Notes: generated by a model not told the origin, from the letters alone. A DNA stretch of 64,000 nucleotides from Streptomyces tibetensis (GCF_007655005.1 NZ_SZVW01000007.1:248001-312000), one strand, 5' to 3'. Shown: positions 49,581-58,903, numbered from the stretch's first letter. Numbers and translations: made by a program.

Positions 49581-50078
49581 CTACGGCACCTGCTGCTTCG
49601 TCTTCTCGGGGTCGGCGGGCCCGGACCGGGCCGACGCCGGTGCCGCCTCCCTGGCGGGCAGCGCGCGGAAGACCCAGGAGCGGTAGGACCAGAAGCGGAA
49701 CAGGGTCGCGATGCCGATGCCCAGGAACTTGAAGACGTTGTTCTGGAGCGGGGTGTTCCAGCCGAAGCCGTACGTGGCCGCGTACAGGACGCCGTTCTCG
49801 ATGACCAGGCCGATCGCGCTGAACAGCAGGAAGAGAGTCATCTCACGCGTGCGGCGGCTCTTGTCGCGGTCGCGGTACGTGAAGTAGCGGAAGCCGACGT
49901 AGTTGAAGACGATCGCGACGACGGTCGCGATCACGCTCGCGCGGACCACCTGGAGGTCGGTGGTGTGCCGCACCAGGTTGAAGACGAGGAGGTTGACCAG
50001 CACCCCCGCACCGCCCACCGCGCCGAACTTGGCGACTTCGCGGACGATCCGTCGGAGCCGGGAGGCACCATGTCCCAT
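49581..50078 (-). CDS. GtrA-family membrane protein
   Basis: A 165-residue protein with four hydrophobic helices (about 15-37, 45-64, 80-100, 112-130). It has the family pattern KFGAVGGAGVLVNLLVFNLV and NYVGFRYFTYRDR. GtrA proteins help flip or transfer undecaprenyl-linked sugars for cell-wall polysaccharides or glycosylation. ATG 50078 has no strong ribosome site. It converges on the histidine kinase gene. Confidence 0.88.
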   Translation of the reverse strand: MGHGASRLRRIVREVAKFGAVGGAGVLVNLLVFNLVRHTTDLQVVRASVIATVVAIVFNYVGFRYFTYRDRDKSRRTREMTLFLLFSAIGLVIENGVLYAATYGFGWNTPLQNNVFKFLGIGIATLFRFWSYRSWVFRALPAREAAPASARSGPADPEKTKQQVP

Positions 50079-50229
50079 GGTCGTACAGGCCCCCGTCCGT
50101 TCGTCGGCGTCAACCCAGCCATGCTAACCACCCTCCCGCGCGATCTTCCTGCGGATGCCGGTGGGCGGCCGGAGACGGTCCGGGCGGGGCCGGGGAGGGA
50201 CAGGAAACCGGCCACCCTGGCGCGGCCGA

Positions 50230-50235
50230 TACCCT
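50230..50235 (+). promoter_or_regulatory. -10 hexamer of a leaderless purK promoter
   Basis: TACCCT is six bases before GTG 50242; no Shine-Dalgarno sequence is present. Confidence 0.45.
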
Positions 50236-50241
50236 GGGGGC

Positions 50242-51381
50242 GTGACGTTCCCGGTAGTCGGCATGGTCGGCGGTGGCCAGCTCGCTCGTATGACACACGA
50301 GGCGGGCATCCCGCTGGGCATCAGGTTCAAGCTCCTCAGTGACACCCCGCAGGACTCCGCTGCGCAGGTCGTGAGCGATGTCGTCATCGGCGACTATCGC
50401 GACCTCGACACGCTGCGCGAGTTCGCCCGGGGGTGCGATGTGATCACCTTCGATCACGAACACGTACCCACCGAGCACCTCAGGGCCCTGGAGGCGGACG
50501 GCATCCCCGTCCGCCCCGGCCCCGACGCGCTCGTGCACGCCCAGGACAAGGGGGTGATGCGCGCGAAGCTCGACGCGATCGGCGTCCCCTGCCCCAGACA
50601 CAGGATCGTCTCCGATCCGCAGGACGTGGCCGCCTTCGCGGCCGAGGGCGACGGATTCCCGGTCGTCCTCAAGACCGTCCGCGGCGGCTACGACGGCAAG
50701 GGCGTATGGGTCGTCGACTCGGTCGAGGAGGCCGCAGACCCCTTCAAGGCCGGGGTCCCCGTGCTCGCCGAGGAGAAGGTCGACTTCCTGCGCGAGCTCG
50801 CCGCCAACGTCGTGCGCTCCCCGCACGGCCAGGCCGTCGCCTACCCGGTCGTGGAGTCCCGCCAGGTGGGCGGCGTCTGCGACACGGTCATCGCCCCGGC
50901 GCCCGACCTCGACGAGGCCCTCGCCCTGGAGGCCTCCGAGATGGCGCTGAACATCGCCAAGGAGCTCGGCGTCGTCGGCCACCTCGCGGTCGAGCTGTTC
51001 CAGACCCGCGACGGACGCCTCCTCGTCAACGAGCTCGCGATGCGCCCGCACAACTCCGGTCACTGGTCGATGGACGGTGCCGTCACCAGCCAGTTCGCCA
51101 ACCATGTGCGGGCCGTCCTGGACCTCCCGCTCGGCGATCCGCGCCCGCGCGCCCCGTGGACGGTCATGGTCAACGTCCTCGGCGGCGACTACCCGGACAT
51201 GTACTCCGCGTACCTGCACTGCATGGCCCGCGACCCCCAGCTCAAGATCCACATGTACGGCAAGGACGTGAAGCCCGGCCGCAAGGTCGGACACGTCAAC
51301 ACCTACGGCGACGACCTGGACGACGTGCTGGAGCGCGCCCGTCACGCAGCCGGCTACCTGAGAGGCACCATCACCGAATGA
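50242..51381 (+). CDS. purK: N5-carboxyaminoimidazole ribonucleotide synthase
   Basis: A 379-residue ATP-grasp enzyme of purine synthesis that carboxylates AIR with ATP and bicarbonate. The N-terminus is [13 protein letters not shown], with the ATP-grasp parts [38 protein letters not shown], and the metal/carboxylate motif [33 protein letters not shown] 50242 is the start. It overlaps purE by 4 bases, so PurK and PurE are made together. Confidence 0.95.
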   Translation: MTFPVVGMVGGGQLARMTHEAGIPLGIRFKLLSDTPQDSAAQVVSDVVIGDYRDLDTLREFARGCDVITFDHEHVPTEHLRALEADGIPVRPGPDALVHAQDKGVMRAKLDAIGVPCPRHRIVSDPQDVAAFAAEGDGFPVVLKTVRGGYDGKGVWVVDSVEEAADPFKAGVPVLAEEKVDFLRELAANVVRSPHGQAVAYPVVESRQVGGVCDTVIAPAPDLDEALALEASEMALNIAKELGVVGHLAVELFQTRDGRLLVNELAMRPHNSGHWSMDGAVTSQFANHVRAVLDLPLGDPRPRAPWTVMVNVLGGDYPDMYSAYLHCMARDPQLKIHMYGKDVKPGRKVGHVNTYGDDLDDVLERARHAAGYLRGTITE

Positions 51382-51905
51382 GCCCTGTTGTTGGCATCGT
51401 CATGGGGTCGGACTCCGACTGGCCCGTCATGGAGGCCGCCGCCAAGGCCCTCGACGAGTTCGAGATCGCCTACGAGGTCGACGTCGTCTCCGCGCATCGC
51501 ATGCCGCGCGAGATGGTCGCCTACGGCGAGCAGGCCGACGCCCGCGGGCTCAAGGTGATCATCGCCGGGGCGGGCGGCGCCGCCCACCTGCCCGGCATGC
51601 TCGCCTCCGTGACCCCGCTGCCGGTCATCGGCGTGCCCGTGCCGCTGAAGTACCTCGACGGCATGGACAGCCTGCTGTCCATCGTGCAGATGCCGGCCGG
51701 TGTCCCGGTCGCCACGGTGTCCGTCGCCGGTGCCCGCAACGCCGGTCTGCTGGCGGCCCGCATCCTCGCCGCGCACGACGAGGACCTGCGCACCCGCATG
51801 CGCGAGTTCCAGCAGGAGCTGAACGACCAGGCCACCGAGAAGGGCAAGCGCCTGCGCTCCAAGGTCGAGGGCGCGGGCGGCTTCGGCTTCGGCGCGGGGA
51901 AGTGA
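51378..51905 (+). CDS. purE: N5-CAIR mutase
   Basis: A 175-residue class I PurE that converts N5-CAIR to CAIR. It has [10 protein letters not shown] near residue 9, the active-site His in [11 protein letters not shown], and [15 protein letters not shown]. The class I architecture fits pairing with PurK. The start is the ATG overlapping the purK stop codon. The stop overlaps the dipeptidase start (GTGA). Confidence 0.96.
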   Translation: MSPVVGIVMGSDSDWPVMEAAAKALDEFEIAYEVDVVSAHRMPREMVAYGEQADARGLKVIIAGAGGAAHLPGMLASVTPLPVIGVPVPLKYLDGMDSLLSIVQMPAGVPVATVSVAGARNAGLLAARILAAHDEDLRTRMREFQQELNDQATEKGKRLRSKVEGAGGFGFGAGK

Positions 51906-53098
51906 CGACGATGACCTCCCAGGAGGCAGCCCGGGAACTCCTCGCCGAGTTCCCGGTCGTCGACGGCCACAACGACCTGCCCTGGGCGCTGCGCGAGCAG
52001 GTCCGCTACGACCTCGACGCCCGCGACATCGCCGCCGACCAGAGCGCCCATCTGCACACCGACATCCCCCGGCTGCGCGCGGGCGGGGTCGGCGCCCAGT
52101 ACTGGTCGGTGTACGTCCGCACGGACGCGCCCGACCCGGTCGCCGCCACCCTCGAACAGATCGACTGCGTACGGCAGCTGCTGACCCGCCACCCCGAGGA
52201 CCTGCGCCCCGCGCTCACCGCCGCCGACATGGAGGCCGCGCGCGGGGAGGGCCGTATCGCCTCCCTCATGGGCGCGGAGGGCGGGCACTCCATCGCCAAC
52301 TCCCTGGGCACCCTGCGCGGCCTGTACGGGCTCGGTGTGCGCTACCTCACGCTCACCCACAACGACAACGTCGACTGGGCGGACTCCGCGACCGACGAGC
52401 CGAAGGCCGGTGGCCTGACCGCGTTCGGCCGTGAGGTCGTGCGGGAGATGAACCGGCTCGGGATGCTCGTCGACCTGTCCCACGTGGCGGCGACGACCAT
52501 GCGGGACGCGCTCGACGCGAGCTCGGCCCCGGTGATCTTCTCCCACTCGTCCTCACGGGCGGTGTGCGACCACCCGCGCAACATCCCGGACGACGTCCTG
52601 GAGCGGCTGCCCGCCAACGGCGGCATCGCGATGGTGACGTTCGTGCCGAAGTTCGTGCTCCAGGCGGCCGTGGACTGGACGGCCGCGGCCGACGAGAACA
52701 TGCGCGCCCACGGCTTCCACCACCTCGACACCACCGCGGAGGCCATGAAGGTCCACCGCGCCTTCGAGGAGCGGCACCCGCGGCCGGTCGCGACGGTGTC
52801 GACGGTGGCCGACCACCTGGACCACATGCGCGAGGCCGCCGGCATCGACCACCTCGGCATCGGCGGCGACTACGACGGCACGGCCTTCACCCCCGACGGC
52901 CTCGCCGACGTCTCCGGCTACCCGAACCTCCTCGCGGAACTGCTCGACCGCGGCTGGTCCAAGGCCGATCTGGCCAAGGTGACCTGGAAGAACGCGGTCC
53001 GGGTCCTGGACGCCGCGGAGGACGTCGCCCGGGGTCTTCAGGCGACGCGGTCGCCGTCCAACGCCACGATCGAGTCGCTGGACGCGCCCGCCGGCTGA
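51902..53098 (+). CDS. membrane dipeptidase (M19 family), intact active site
   Basis: A 398-residue zinc dipeptidase. The zinc ligands are all present: His and Asp in [10 protein letters not shown], Glu in MGAEGGHS, His in VDLSHVAA and [10 protein letters not shown], Asp in GGDYDG. It cleaves dipeptides; some relatives open beta-lactams. The start is GTG 51902 overlapping purE; ATG 51911 is the alternative. The last 61 bases overlap the convergent flavin-reductase gene. A paralogue with lost ligands lies 1.6 kb downstream. Confidence 0.93.
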   Translation: MTTMTSQEAARELLAEFPVVDGHNDLPWALREQVRYDLDARDIAADQSAHLHTDIPRLRAGGVGAQYWSVYVRTDAPDPVAATLEQIDCVRQLLTRHPEDLRPALTAADMEAARGEGRIASLMGAEGGHSIANSLGTLRGLYGLGVRYLTLTHNDNVDWADSATDEPKAGGLTAFGREVVREMNRLGMLVDLSHVAATTMRDALDASSAPVIFSHSSSRAVCDHPRNIPDDVLERLPANGGIAMVTFVPKFVLQAAVDWTAAADENMRAHGFHHLDTTAEAMKVHRAFEERHPRPVATVSTVADHLDHMREAAGIDHLGIGGDYDGTAFTPDGLADVSGYPNLLAELLDRGWSKADLAKVTWKNAVRVLDAAEDVARGLQATRSPSNATIESLDAPAG

Positions 53099-54177
53099 GC
53101 GTCGAGGGCGGGGTAGTCGGTGTAGCCGGTCGCCCCGCCCACGTACATGAAGGAGCCCTCGCGCATCGCGTTCAGCGGTGCGCCCGTCCGCAGCCGCGTC
53201 ACCAGGTCGGGGTTGGCGAGGAAGGGGCGGCCCAGCGCGATCAGGTCGGCCCCGGCGGCCAGCAGCGCCCCGGAAGCCCGGTGCACCTCCTGCGTGGAGA
53301 CCTCCTTCAGTACCGGATTGCCGATCAGCACGCCCGGCCAGGCGGTGCGTACGTTCCGGAACACCGCCGTGTCCGGGTCGGCGTGCACCAGGTGCAGATA
53401 GGCGAGCCCCAGCCCGCCGAGCCGCTCGGCGAGCGCCGGGTAGAGCTCGTCGGTCTCGCCCTCCGCGATGCCGTTGACGGTGTTGCCGGGGGAGACCCGC
53501 AGCCCCGTCCGCTCCGCACCGATCTCGGCGGCCACCGCCTCGCTCACCTCGGCGGTGAACCGGATCCGGGCGGCGACGGAGCCGCCGTAGCCGTCGGTGC
53601 GGAGGTTGGTGTTGCGGGCGAGGAACTGGTGCGGCAGATGGCCGTTGGCGGAGTGCACCTCCACCCCCTCGAACCCGGCGTCCAGGGCGTTGCGCGCGGC
53701 CTTCGCGAAGTCGGCGACGGTGGTGCGGATGTCCTCGGCGGTCATCTCCCGGGGGACGACGGACGGCAGGCGCCCCTGTGGCGTGTGGATCGTCTCGGGC
53801 AGTGGGACGGGCGAGGGCGCCAGCGGCGTGAGTCCGCTGGTCGCGGGGTGGCCGACCCGGCCGCCGTGCTGGAGCTGCAGGAACATCCGCCCGCCCGCGT
53901 CCCGCACTGCATCGGTGACCCGCCGCCAGCCGGCCACGTGCGCCGGGCTGTGGATGGCCGTGATGTTCGGGTACGTCTGACCGGCCGCATTCGGCGTCGA
54001 GGCCTCGGCGATGATCAGCCCGGCCGAGGCCCGCTGGGCGTAGTACGTGGCCATGAGCGGGGTCGCGGTGCCGTCGGCCTCGGCCCGGTTCCTGGTCAGC
54101 GGAGCCATCACCAGACGGCTGGGCAGGTCCAGCCCGGGCAGCCGAGCCGGTTCGAAGAGCGCTGTCGAGTACGTCAT
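53038..54177 (-). CDS. old yellow enzyme family FMN oxidoreductase (N-ethylmaleimide reductase-like)
   Basis: A 379-residue TIM-barrel enzyme that reduces electron-poor alkenes, quinones or nitro esters with NAD(P)H. It has [64 protein letters not shown] and [15 protein letters not shown]. The HxxN substrate pair is present as HSAN. ATG 54177 starts the family N-terminus and lies six bases after TAGCGT, so the message should be leaderless. The divergent MerR regulator controls it through the site at 54184-54215 (inference). Confidence 0.93.
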   Translation of the reverse strand: MTYSTALFEPARLPGLDLPSRLVMAPLTRNRAEADGTATPLMATYYAQRASAGLIIAEASTPNAAGQTYPNITAIHSPAHVAGWRRVTDAVRDAGGRMFLQLQHGGRVGHPATSGLTPLAPSPVPLPETIHTPQGRLPSVVPREMTAEDIRTTVADFAKAARNALDAGFEGVEVHSANGHLPHQFLARNTNLRTDGYGGSVAARIRFTAEVSEAVAAEIGAERTGLRVSPGNTVNGIAEGETDELYPALAERLGGLGLAYLHLVHADPDTAVFRNVRTAWPGVLIGNPVLKEVSTQEVHRASGALLAAGADLIALGRPFLANPDLVTRLRTGAPLNAMREGSFMYVGGATGYTDYPALDAQPAGASSDSIVALDGDRVA

Positions 54178-54183
54178 GCCGGT

Positions 54184-54215
54184 ACGCTAGAACCTGACAC
54201 TCATGTCAGATTCAA
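54184..54215 (-). promoter_or_regulatory. MerR-type promoter of the old yellow enzyme gene
   Basis: Reading leftward: TTGAAT, then a 20-base spacer holding the perfect dyad CTGACA-TGAG-TGTCAG, then TAGCGT, then six bases and the ATG. An over-long spacer filled by a dyad is the hallmark of promoters activated by MerR proteins. Confidence 0.8.
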
Positions 54216-54230
54216 GTCCGGGGGTGGCAC

Positions 54231-54590
54231 GTGCGGATCGGTGAACTGGCCCGGCGCACCGGCGTGAGCGAGCGGTCGCTGCGCTACTACGAGAAGCGGG
54301 GGATGCTGTTCGCCGAGCGCACCCCGGGCGGGCACCGGGAGTACCCGGAGGCGGCCGTGGACCGGGTCATCCGGATCCAGGAGCTGTTCGCGGCGGGACT
54401 GGGCAGCGAGAAGATCGTCCAGTTGCTGCCCTGCATGCGGGACACCGACGGCGGCCCCTCCGCCGTCGCCACCCCGGAGCTCGTGGGCGACCTCACCGCC
54501 GAGCGGGCCCGCATCGACCGGATGATCGCCGATCTCGTCCGCTCGCGGGACACCCTGGACGAGGTGATCGAGGCCGCCCGGCTGTCCTGA
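54231..54590 (+). CDS. MerR-family transcriptional regulator
   Basis: A 119-residue regulator. The winged-helix N-terminus is IGELARRTGVSERSLRYYEKRGMLFAERTPGGHREYPEAAVDRV, followed by a dimerisation helix and a short C-terminus (DEVIEAARLS). No metal-binding cysteine pattern like MerR or CueR is present: the only cysteine is in LLPCMRD. It is divergent from the old yellow enzyme gene, with a MerR-type promoter between. GTG 54231 follows GGGGGTGG. Confidence 0.92.
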   Translation: MRIGELARRTGVSERSLRYYEKRGMLFAERTPGGHREYPEAAVDRVIRIQELFAAGLGSEKIVQLLPCMRDTDGGPSAVATPELVGDLTAERARIDRMIADLVRSRDTLDEVIEAARLS

Positions 54591-54702
54591 GGGCATCCGC
54601 GCGCGAGGCCGGCACCGTACTCCGAACGCCCCGCCCACCAGGAACCACATCCCGCTCCGTGCGACGGTGACCGTACCTCACGAACGACCGTACGGAGCCG
54701 CC

Positions 54703-55839
54703 ATGGCAGATCTCCAGGACGACCTGCGCACCGCCGCATCGGCCGCCGGCGAGTTCGACGAGCTGGCCGAGCCGTACCCCGACGAGGGCCTTGTCACGTC
54801 GGAGCCCTACGAGCCGGTCTCCGACCCGGACGACGCGCCCATGACCCGGGCCCGCGCCATCCTCGCCGCCCACCCCGTCGCCGACGGCTACAACGGACTG
54901 CCCTGGGCGCTCAAGCGCCTGTCCTGGTACGACCTTCAGGACGGCGAGAGCACCGTCGACACGGACGTGCCCCGGCTGCGCAGCGGCCATGTGGGCGCCC
55001 TGTTCTGGTCGTTGCACCTGCCCGAGGGCCTCGACGGCGACCGGGCCGTCGGCGCCACCCTGGAGCACCTGGACCTGGCGAAGACCATCGTGCGGACCTG
55101 CGAGGAGGGTCTGCGGCCGGCCTGCACGGCCGGGCAGGTCGCGGACGCCCGCAACTGCGGCCGCGTCGCCGTGCTGCTCGGCCCCGCCGGTGCCGCGGCC
55201 CTGGGCGATTCGCTCGGCATCCTGCGCCAGCTGCACCTGCTCGGCCTGCGTGTCCTCACCCTGACCGGGGTGTCCTGGGCGAGTGACGCGGGGCTGACCC
55301 GGTTCGGGGAGGAGGTCGTGCGCGAGATGAACCGCCTCGGCGTGATCGCGGACCTCTCGGGCGCCTCCGCGCAGACCCTGCGCCGGGCCCTGAGCCTCTC
55401 CCGGGCCCCTGTTCTGTGCAGCCGCTCGGCGGCCCGGAGCCTGCGCCCCCACCCCGCCAACCTCCCCGACGACCTGCTGGCGGAGCTGGGGGCGGCCAAG
55501 GGGCTGTGCCTGGTGCCGCTGACCGCCGAGCAGGCGGGCCCCACCGTCCGCGACGTCGCCGACCACCTCGACCACATCCGGGACGTGGCCGGAGCTCACT
55601 GCGTCGGACTGTCCGGCACCTACGACTCCGGGGCGGCCCACCCGCAGGAGCTCGCCGACACCTCCTGCTATCCACGACTGGTCGCCGAGCTGCTGCGGCG
55701 CGGCTGGGAGGAGGCCGATGTGGCCCAGCTGACCTGGGGCAACGTCCAGCGCGTCCTGCGCGGCGCCGACTTCACGGCCCGCGCCGCCCAGCAACGCCGG
55801 GAGCCGTCGACGGCGACGATCTCGGAGCTGGACGGGTAG
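54703..55839 (+). CDS. M19 dipeptidase paralogue lacking all zinc ligands (pseudoenzyme)
   Basis: A 378-residue protein clearly related along its length to the M19 dipeptidase at 51902, after an added 45-residue acidic N-terminus. Every ligand position is changed: HND to YNG (Y63, G65), AEGGHS to PAGAAA, DLSH to DLSG, FSHSS to CSRSA, GGDYDG to SGTYDS. It cannot be a normal zinc dipeptidase; it may bind peptides or regulate. The frame is intact and codon use is normal, so it appears to be maintained. GGAG precedes ATG 54703. Confidence 0.9.
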   Translation: MADLQDDLRTAASAAGEFDELAEPYPDEGLVTSEPYEPVSDPDDAPMTRARAILAAHPVADGYNGLPWALKRLSWYDLQDGESTVDTDVPRLRSGHVGALFWSLHLPEGLDGDRAVGATLEHLDLAKTIVRTCEEGLRPACTAGQVADARNCGRVAVLLGPAGAAALGDSLGILRQLHLLGLRVLTLTGVSWASDAGLTRFGEEVVREMNRLGVIADLSGASAQTLRRALSLSRAPVLCSRSAARSLRPHPANLPDDLLAELGAAKGLCLVPLTAEQAGPTVRDVADHLDHIRDVAGAHCVGLSGTYDSGAAHPQELADTSCYPRLVAELLRRGWEEADVAQLTWGNVQRVLRGADFTARAAQQRREPSTATISELDG

Positions 55840-55903
55840 CGGGCTCGCAGACCGGGCGCGCTGCCCGGATCAGTCGCGCTGTACGGCCCGAAGCCGTCAG
55901 GCC

Positions 55904-56302
55904 CTAGTCGTGCTCGATCCGGCACAGGCAGAACGGGTGTCCCACCGGGTCGGCGTAGACGCGGAAGTCCTTCTTCCCGTCGTCCTCCTTGTCCAGCACC
56001 CGCGCGCCCAGCGCCAGCACCCGCTCCTCGGCCGCGTCGATCTCGTCCCAGGTGGCCCCGCCGTCGAAGTCCAGGTGGAACTGCTGGGCGTTGCGGTCGG
56101 CCCGCGGCCACTCCGGCGCGGTGTAACCCGGGGAGCGCTGGAAGGCGAGCCGGGGCCCACCGGGGACGCGCAGCACCACCCAGCCGGGGTCGTCGTCCTC
56201 CCGCTCCGGCGTACCGCCGACGACCTGCGCGTAGAAGCGGGCCAGCGCGTGGGGGTCGGGGCAGTCGAGGACCACGGAACGGAAACGTGCCACGGCGGAC
56301 AT
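55904..56302 (-). CDS. VOC-family (glyoxalase-fold) protein
   Basis: A 132-residue protein with two beta-alpha-beta-beta-beta modules: VVLDCPDPHALARFYAQVVGG at the start and FRVYADPVGHPFCLCR at the end. The VOC fold binds metal or resistance-type ligands; the function cannot be told here. GGAGG precedes ATG 56302. It is the second gene of a tandem pair, 14 bases after a close paralogue, and is probably co-transcribed with it. Confidence 0.88.
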   Translation of the reverse strand: MSAVARFRSVVLDCPDPHALARFYAQVVGGTPEREDDDPGWVVLRVPGGPRLAFQRSPGYTAPEWPRADRNAQQFHLDFDGGATWDEIDAAEERVLALGARVLDKEDDGKKDFRVYADPVGHPFCLCRIEHD

Positions 56303-56316
56303 GGGGCCTCCAGGGG

Positions 56317-56688
56317 TCAGCAGGCGCAGAGGCAGAACGGGTGCCCGGCCGGATCGGCGTAAACCCGGAAGGACCGCTTGCGGTCCTCGGCGTCCAGCGC
56401 CTTCGCGCCGAGGGCCAGCACGCCCTTCTCGGCCTCGTCCAGGTCGTCCACCACCAGGTCGAGGTGGAACTGCTGCGAGCCGTCGGACGACGGCCACTGC
56501 GGCGGTACGTGTCCGGGAGCGGCCTGGAAGGCCAGCGGTGTGCCGCCCGGCACCTTCAGGTCGACCCACACGTCGTCCCCGTCGGTCTCCACCGTCGGCG
56601 TGCCCCCGAGCACCTCGGCGTAGAAACCGGCCAGCGCGTGCGGGTCGGGACAGTCCAGGACCACGACACCCAGCTTGGCGAGAGCCAT
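56317..56688 (-). CDS. VOC-family (glyoxalase-fold) protein, first of a tandem pair
   Basis: A 123-residue protein sharing the VVLDCPDPHALAGFYAEVLGG start and FRVYADPAGHPFCLC end with its downstream paralogue, a recent duplication. GGAGGAAG precedes ATG 56688. Two palindromes lie between it and the divergent CGNR zinc-finger gene and probably govern this pair. Confidence 0.88.
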   Translation of the reverse strand: MALAKLGVVVLDCPDPHALAGFYAEVLGGTPTVETDGDDVWVDLKVPGGTPLAFQAAPGHVPPQWPSSDGSQQFHLDLVVDDLDEAEKGVLALGAKALDAEDRKRSFRVYADPAGHPFCLCAC

Positions 56689-56709
56689 GACTTCCTCCTC
56701 GAAGTCGGC

Positions 56710-56746
56710 GTTACCCGCAGAAGCGGGTAACCAGTAACCGTTACTG
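56710..56746. promoter_or_regulatory. two adjacent palindromes in the VOC/CGNR divergent region
   Basis: GTTACCCGC-N4-GCGGGTAAC (56710-56731) is directly followed by CAGTAAC-C-GTTACTG (56732-56746). Both share the GTTAC/GTAAC core, and GGTAACC occurs again near 56765. They look like tandem sites for one dimeric regulator. Confidence 0.7.
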
Positions 56747-56804
56747 CATGCTCCCCCATTGGCGGTAACCTCGCAAGGGAATTCGCGAGAGGTACGGTCC
56801 AGCC

Positions 56805-57311
56805 ATGACGGAGAGATCGCCCGCGCCCGGCGGCCTGACCCTGGTCGAGGCCCTGGTGAACACGCTGGACATCGAGTCCGGCGCCGACGCGCTGGACACG
56901 CCCGAGGGCCGGGAGCGCCTCGGCATCACCGCGGACGAGACCGACCGGGCCCGCACCCTGCGCGAGTCCCTGCGCGCGACCCTGCTCGCCCACGCCGGCC
57001 ACCCGCCGCACCGCGAGGTCGCCCCGCTCGGCGCGCTCCTGGCCGAAGCCCCGCTCCTCGTCACCGTCGACGCGGCGGACGGCTCGGCCGCCCTGGCACC
57101 CGCCGACGACCGCTCCCTGTACGCACGCGTGGCCGCCGCCGTCGCCGAGGCCCTGGTCGCCGGCACCTGGACCCGCCTCAAGGCCTGCGAGGCAGCCGAC
57201 TGCCACTGGGCCTACTACGACCGCAGCCCGGCCGGACGTGGCCGCTGGTGCTCCATGCAGGTCTGCGGGGCCCGCGCGAAGATGCGCCGCTACCGGGCCA
57301 AGGGGGCGTAG
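56805..57311 (+). CDS. CGNR/ABATE zinc-finger protein (transcription factor candidate)
   Basis: A 168-residue protein. An N-terminal ABATE-like alpha-beta domain (VEALVNTLDIESGADALDTPEGRERLGI) is followed by a C-terminal zinc ribbon with the pattern C-x4-C...C-x3-CG (KACEAADCHWAYYDRSPAGRGRWCSMQVCGARAKMRRYR). The usual Asn of CGNR is Ala here. Such proteins are presumed transcription factors. It is divergent from the VOC pair and may bind the palindromes between them, including its own promoter. Confidence 0.85.
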   Translation: MTERSPAPGGLTLVEALVNTLDIESGADALDTPEGRERLGITADETDRARTLRESLRATLLAHAGHPPHREVAPLGALLAEAPLLVTVDAADGSAALAPADDRSLYARVAAAVAEALVAGTWTRLKACEAADCHWAYYDRSPAGRGRWCSMQVCGARAKMRRYRAKGA

Positions 57312-57413
57312 AAGCCTCCGGCGGAGCTCCGCGGCGTCGCCACGCCCGGCCCGCTCCGCCCAGAAGCCCGCCGGCCGCCCCGCCGCACGTCCGGGTGGGG
57401 CAGAATGCACGAA

Positions 57414-57454
57414 GACGCCGGTTCGGCCGACTGAGCCTCGGCCGAACCGGCGTC
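57414..57454. terminator. bidirectional terminator
   Basis: A perfect 17-pair stem GACGCCGGTTCGGCCGA / TCGGCCGAACCGGCGTC with a seven-base loop lies between convergent genes. Confidence 0.9.
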
Positions 57455-57464
57455 GCCTGTGTGG

Positions 57465-57590
57465 ACGCCTTACGCGCTCAGGCCCTGGGACGCCCCATCG
57501 CCTGTATCACGCCTTACGCGCTCAGGCCCTGGGACGCCCCATCGCCTGTATCAACGCGCTCAGGCCCTGGGCCGCCCCATCGCCCGGTAC
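57465..57590. repeat. duplicated 3' end of the UDP-glucose dehydrogenase gene
   Basis: ACGCGCTCAGGCCCTGGG-CGCCCCATCGCC occurs at 57554, 57516 and 57472. The first covers the last codons and stop of the leftward gene; the other two are tandem copies just downstream (38 and 44 bases apart), each keeping the stop codon. Confidence 0.85.
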
Positions 57591-58903
57591 GTCCAGCCGG
57601 CCTTGCGCCACAGCTCCGGGTCCAGGGCGTTGCGCCCGTCCAGGATGACCCGGACCGCCGCGACCTCGCCCAGGGCCTCGGCGTCCAGCTCCCGGAACTC
57701 CCGCCACTCCGTCAGATGCAGCACGATGTCGGCGCCGCGCACCGCGTCCAGCGCCGAGTCGGCGTAGCCGAGGGTCGGGAACACACTGCGGGCGTTGTCC
57801 ATGCCCTTCGGGTCGTAGACCGTGACCTGGCCGCCCTGGAGGTGGATCTGCCCGGCCACGTTGAGCGCGGGGGAGTCCCGCACGTCGTCCGAGTCGGGCT
57901 TGAAGGTCGCGCCCAGCACCGCCACCCGCTTGCCCAGGAACGGCCCGCCGCCCAGCGCCTGCCGGGCCAGCTCCACCATCTGCCCGCGCTGGCGCATGTT
58001 GATCGAGTCGATCTCCCGCAGGAACGTCAGCGCCTGGTCCGCGCCCAGCTCACCGGCGCGCGCCATGAACGCCCGGATGTCCTTCGGCAGACAGCCACCG
58101 CCGAAGCCGATCCCGGCCCGCAGGAACTTCCTGCCGATCCGGTCGTCGTACCCGATGGCCTCCGCGAGCTTGGCCACGTCACCGCCCGCGGCCTCGCACA
58201 CCTCCGCCATCGCGTTGATGAACGAGATCTTGGTGGCGAGGAAGGAGTTCGCGGAGGTCTTCACCAGCTCCGAGGTCGGGAAGTCCGTCACCACGAACGG
58301 CGAACCCTCGGCGATCGGCGTCGCGTACACCTCCCGCAGCAGCTTCTCGGCCCGCTCGCTGCGCACGCCCACCACGAGACGGTCGGGGTGCAGCGTGTCG
58401 TCCACGGCGAAGCCCTCGCGCAGGAACTCCGGGTTCCACGCCAGCTCCGCGTCCTCACCGGCGGGCGCGTGCGCGGCCAGGTAGGCCGCGAGGCGGTCCG
58501 CGGAGCCCACCGGCACGGTCGACTTGCCGACGACCAGCGCCGGACCGTGCAGATGCGGGGCGAGGGAGGCGAACGCGGAGTCGACGTAGCTCATGTCGCA
58601 GGCGTACTCGCCGTGCCGCTGCGGGGTGTTCACACAGACGAAGTGCACATCGCCGAACGCGCCGACCTCGGCCCAGTCCTGGGTGAAGCGCAGCCGGCCG
58701 CTGGAGCCCTCGATGCCGGCCACGTGCTTGCGCAGCAGCTCCTCCAGGCCCGGCTCGTACATCGGGGCCTCGGCCCGCTCCAGCTTCTCGATCTTCTCGC
58801 GCACGACGTCCAGGGCGAGAACCTCGAAGCCCAGTTCGGCCATGGCCGCCGCATGTGTCGCGCCGAGATAACCGGTGCCGATCACGGTGATCTTCAGGGC
58901 CAT
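57560..58903 (-). CDS. UDP-glucose 6-dehydrogenase
   Basis: A 447-residue enzyme that oxidises UDP-glucose to UDP-glucuronate with two NAD+. It has the NAD motif VIGTGYLGATHAAAMAELG near residue 6, KSTVPVGSA, WNPEFLREGFAVDD, the catalytic Cys in GIGFGGGCLPKD, and LGATFKPDSDDVRDSPAL. The product feeds cell-wall or exopolysaccharide synthesis. GGAG precedes ATG 58903. A UDP-N-acetyl-sugar dehydrogenase of the same family cannot be excluded. Confidence 0.92.
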   Translation of the reverse strand: MALKITVIGTGYLGATHAAAMAELGFEVLALDVVREKIEKLERAEAPMYEPGLEELLRKHVAGIEGSSGRLRFTQDWAEVGAFGDVHFVCVNTPQRHGEYACDMSYVDSAFASLAPHLHGPALVVGKSTVPVGSADRLAAYLAAHAPAGEDAELAWNPEFLREGFAVDDTLHPDRLVVGVRSERAEKLLREVYATPIAEGSPFVVTDFPTSELVKTSANSFLATKISFINAMAEVCEAAGGDVAKLAEAIGYDDRIGRKFLRAGIGFGGGCLPKDIRAFMARAGELGADQALTFLREIDSINMRQRGQMVELARQALGGGPFLGKRVAVLGATFKPDSDDVRDSPALNVAGQIHLQGGQVTVYDPKGMDNARSVFPTLGYADSALDAVRGADIVLHLTEWREFRELDAEALGEVAAVRVILDGRNALDPELWRKAGWTYRAMGRPRA

